DNA of 64,000 nt from an uncultured Lachnospiraceae bacterium (lineage in GTDB: Bacteria > Bacillota > Clostridia > Lachnospirales > Lachnospiraceae), in NCBI GenBank assembly GCA_934899185.1, contig CAKXYI010000008.1, positions 1 to 64,000 on the forward strand. Reading direction: 5' to 3'. How positions within the stretch are numbered: position 1 is the first letter of the stretch; each line of letters starts with the position of its first letter. Shown in pieces: positions 63,558-64,000 of the stretch. A program made the translations under genes and the position numbers. A model generated the notes under the pieces. It saw only the letters and a list, made by a program, of their open reading frames with translations, did no database searches and had not been told where the DNA came from.

Positions 63558-64000
63558 ATGAAAGTGAAAGAAACATGTATCATTGCCTGCTTTGCTATCG
63601 TCCTGCTTGGCATGCGGCAAACCTTGGAAGCAAAAAGAATGTCGGAGGAGATCATAGAAAAGGGGCAGATCGTTTATGAATTGGGTGGAGGCAGCAATTC
63701 CATTTTAAATCCGGAATCTGTGGCAGAAGATGATCTTCCCATTCTTTTAAAAAATCCAAAAAGAGAGGGCTATCTCTTTGGCGGCTGGTATCTGGACGAA
63801 AACTGGAATGAACGGATCTATCGCATAGAGGATACCGAGGGCAAACGGCTGTATGCCAAATGGAATCTTTGTATCGAACCCAACCGCAACGTGCAGGAAT
63901 ATCCATACAAGGCAAAGGATGGAGATCTTCTTCTCAAAGATCTGACCTATAGTTTTTTATATGAACTGGAAACACCGGGGAATCCTGGAACCCGGATACA
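63558..64000 (+). CDS. Secreted protein with InlB-type repeat (3' end outside window)
   Basis: The first 147 codons of a gene running off the right edge, translated directly from base 63558 (weak GGGAAG upstream). Residues 5-25 are a signal peptide or anchor (CIIACFAIVLLGM). Residues about 70-105 match the InlB B-repeat (Flg_new) pattern: REGYLFGGWYLDENWNERI followed by LYAKWNL. Such repeats occur in surface proteins of Listeria and many gut Clostridia. The remainder is unknown. Confidence 0.75.
   Translation, partial: MKVKETCIIACFAIVLLGMRQTLEAKRMSEEIIEKGQIVYELGGGSNSILNPESVAEDDLPILLKNPKREGYLFGGWYLDENWNERIYRIEDTEGKRLYAKWNLCIEPNRNVQEYPYKAKDGDLLLKDLTYSFLYELETPGNPGTRI

Overview
The window reads as core chromosome of an anaerobic, probably motile, low-to-moderate G+C Firmicute of the class Clostridia, most likely a Lachnospiraceae member of the Roseburia/Agathobacter/Butyrivibrio kind. 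This is inference. It rests on an oxygen-independent class III ribonucleotide reductase (nrdDG), a split purine pathway (a PurO-type IMP cyclohydrolase beside a PurH lacking its cyclohydrolase half), CheV and flagellar-type proteins, the Firmicute order plsX-acpP-rnc-smc-ftsY / ffh-rpsP-khpA-rimM-trmD-rplS, and a perfect CIRCE operator before groESL. No rRNA, tRNA, CRISPR array, prophage or transposase gene was found.

Layout. 1-7 kb: end of a sensor kinase, a lipoprotein, CheV, a large acidic membrane protein, hisHF, ung and a FliD-C-like protein. 7-12.6 kb: purO-like and purH, tmcAL (minus strand), ackA, yceD-rpmF. 12.6-30 kb: a long housekeeping run for phospholipid and fatty-acid precursors, RNase III, SMC, the SRP receptor, SRP54, ribosomal proteins and their maturation factors, two signal peptidases, RbgA, RnhB, then a FliK-like/FlhB-like pair and YraN. 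ilvA sits between ftsY and ylxM-ffh. 30-39 kb: PgeF, a PDZ/radical-SAM DUF512 protein, der, plsY, gpsA, then NrdR-type-controlled nrdDG, dut and a phosphoribosyltransferase-like protein. 39-48 kb: topoisomerase IV (parE-parC) followed by a folate operon (folC-folE-HD protein-folP-folBK) and a CPBP protease. 48-58.5 kb: mgsA, a DUF308 membrane protein, an Mbeg1-like hydrolase, groESL, degV, purA and a three-gene ABC/GldG-like system. 59.4-64 kb: a SEC-C protein, a minus-strand aromatic operon (DAHP synthase-tyrA-aroA) and the start of an InlB-repeat protein.

The most unusual object is the roughly 600-base gene-free interval at 58783-59381, between a small membrane-protein gene (minus strand) and the SEC-C gene (plus strand). 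Almost its whole length folds back on itself as a giant imperfect inverted repeat. Paired blocks include a 22-bp stem with a single G.T wobble and a 14-bp perfect stem. The top is branched and carries a 10-bp stem closed by a GNRA-type GGGA loop. Outward-facing extended -10 promoter-like sequences lie in both terminal arms. I could not match it to an RNA or mobile-element class by eye. It may be a large structured RNA, a promoter-carrying MITE-like element, or both.

Other points worth a second look are an HD phosphohydrolase inside the folate operon that may supply a missing pterin dephosphorylation step, a PRTase-like protein whose PRPP loop has lost its acidic pair, a terminator whose 3' arm contains the -35 box of the next promoter, and an extra inverted repeat over the groESL promoter in addition to CIRCE.
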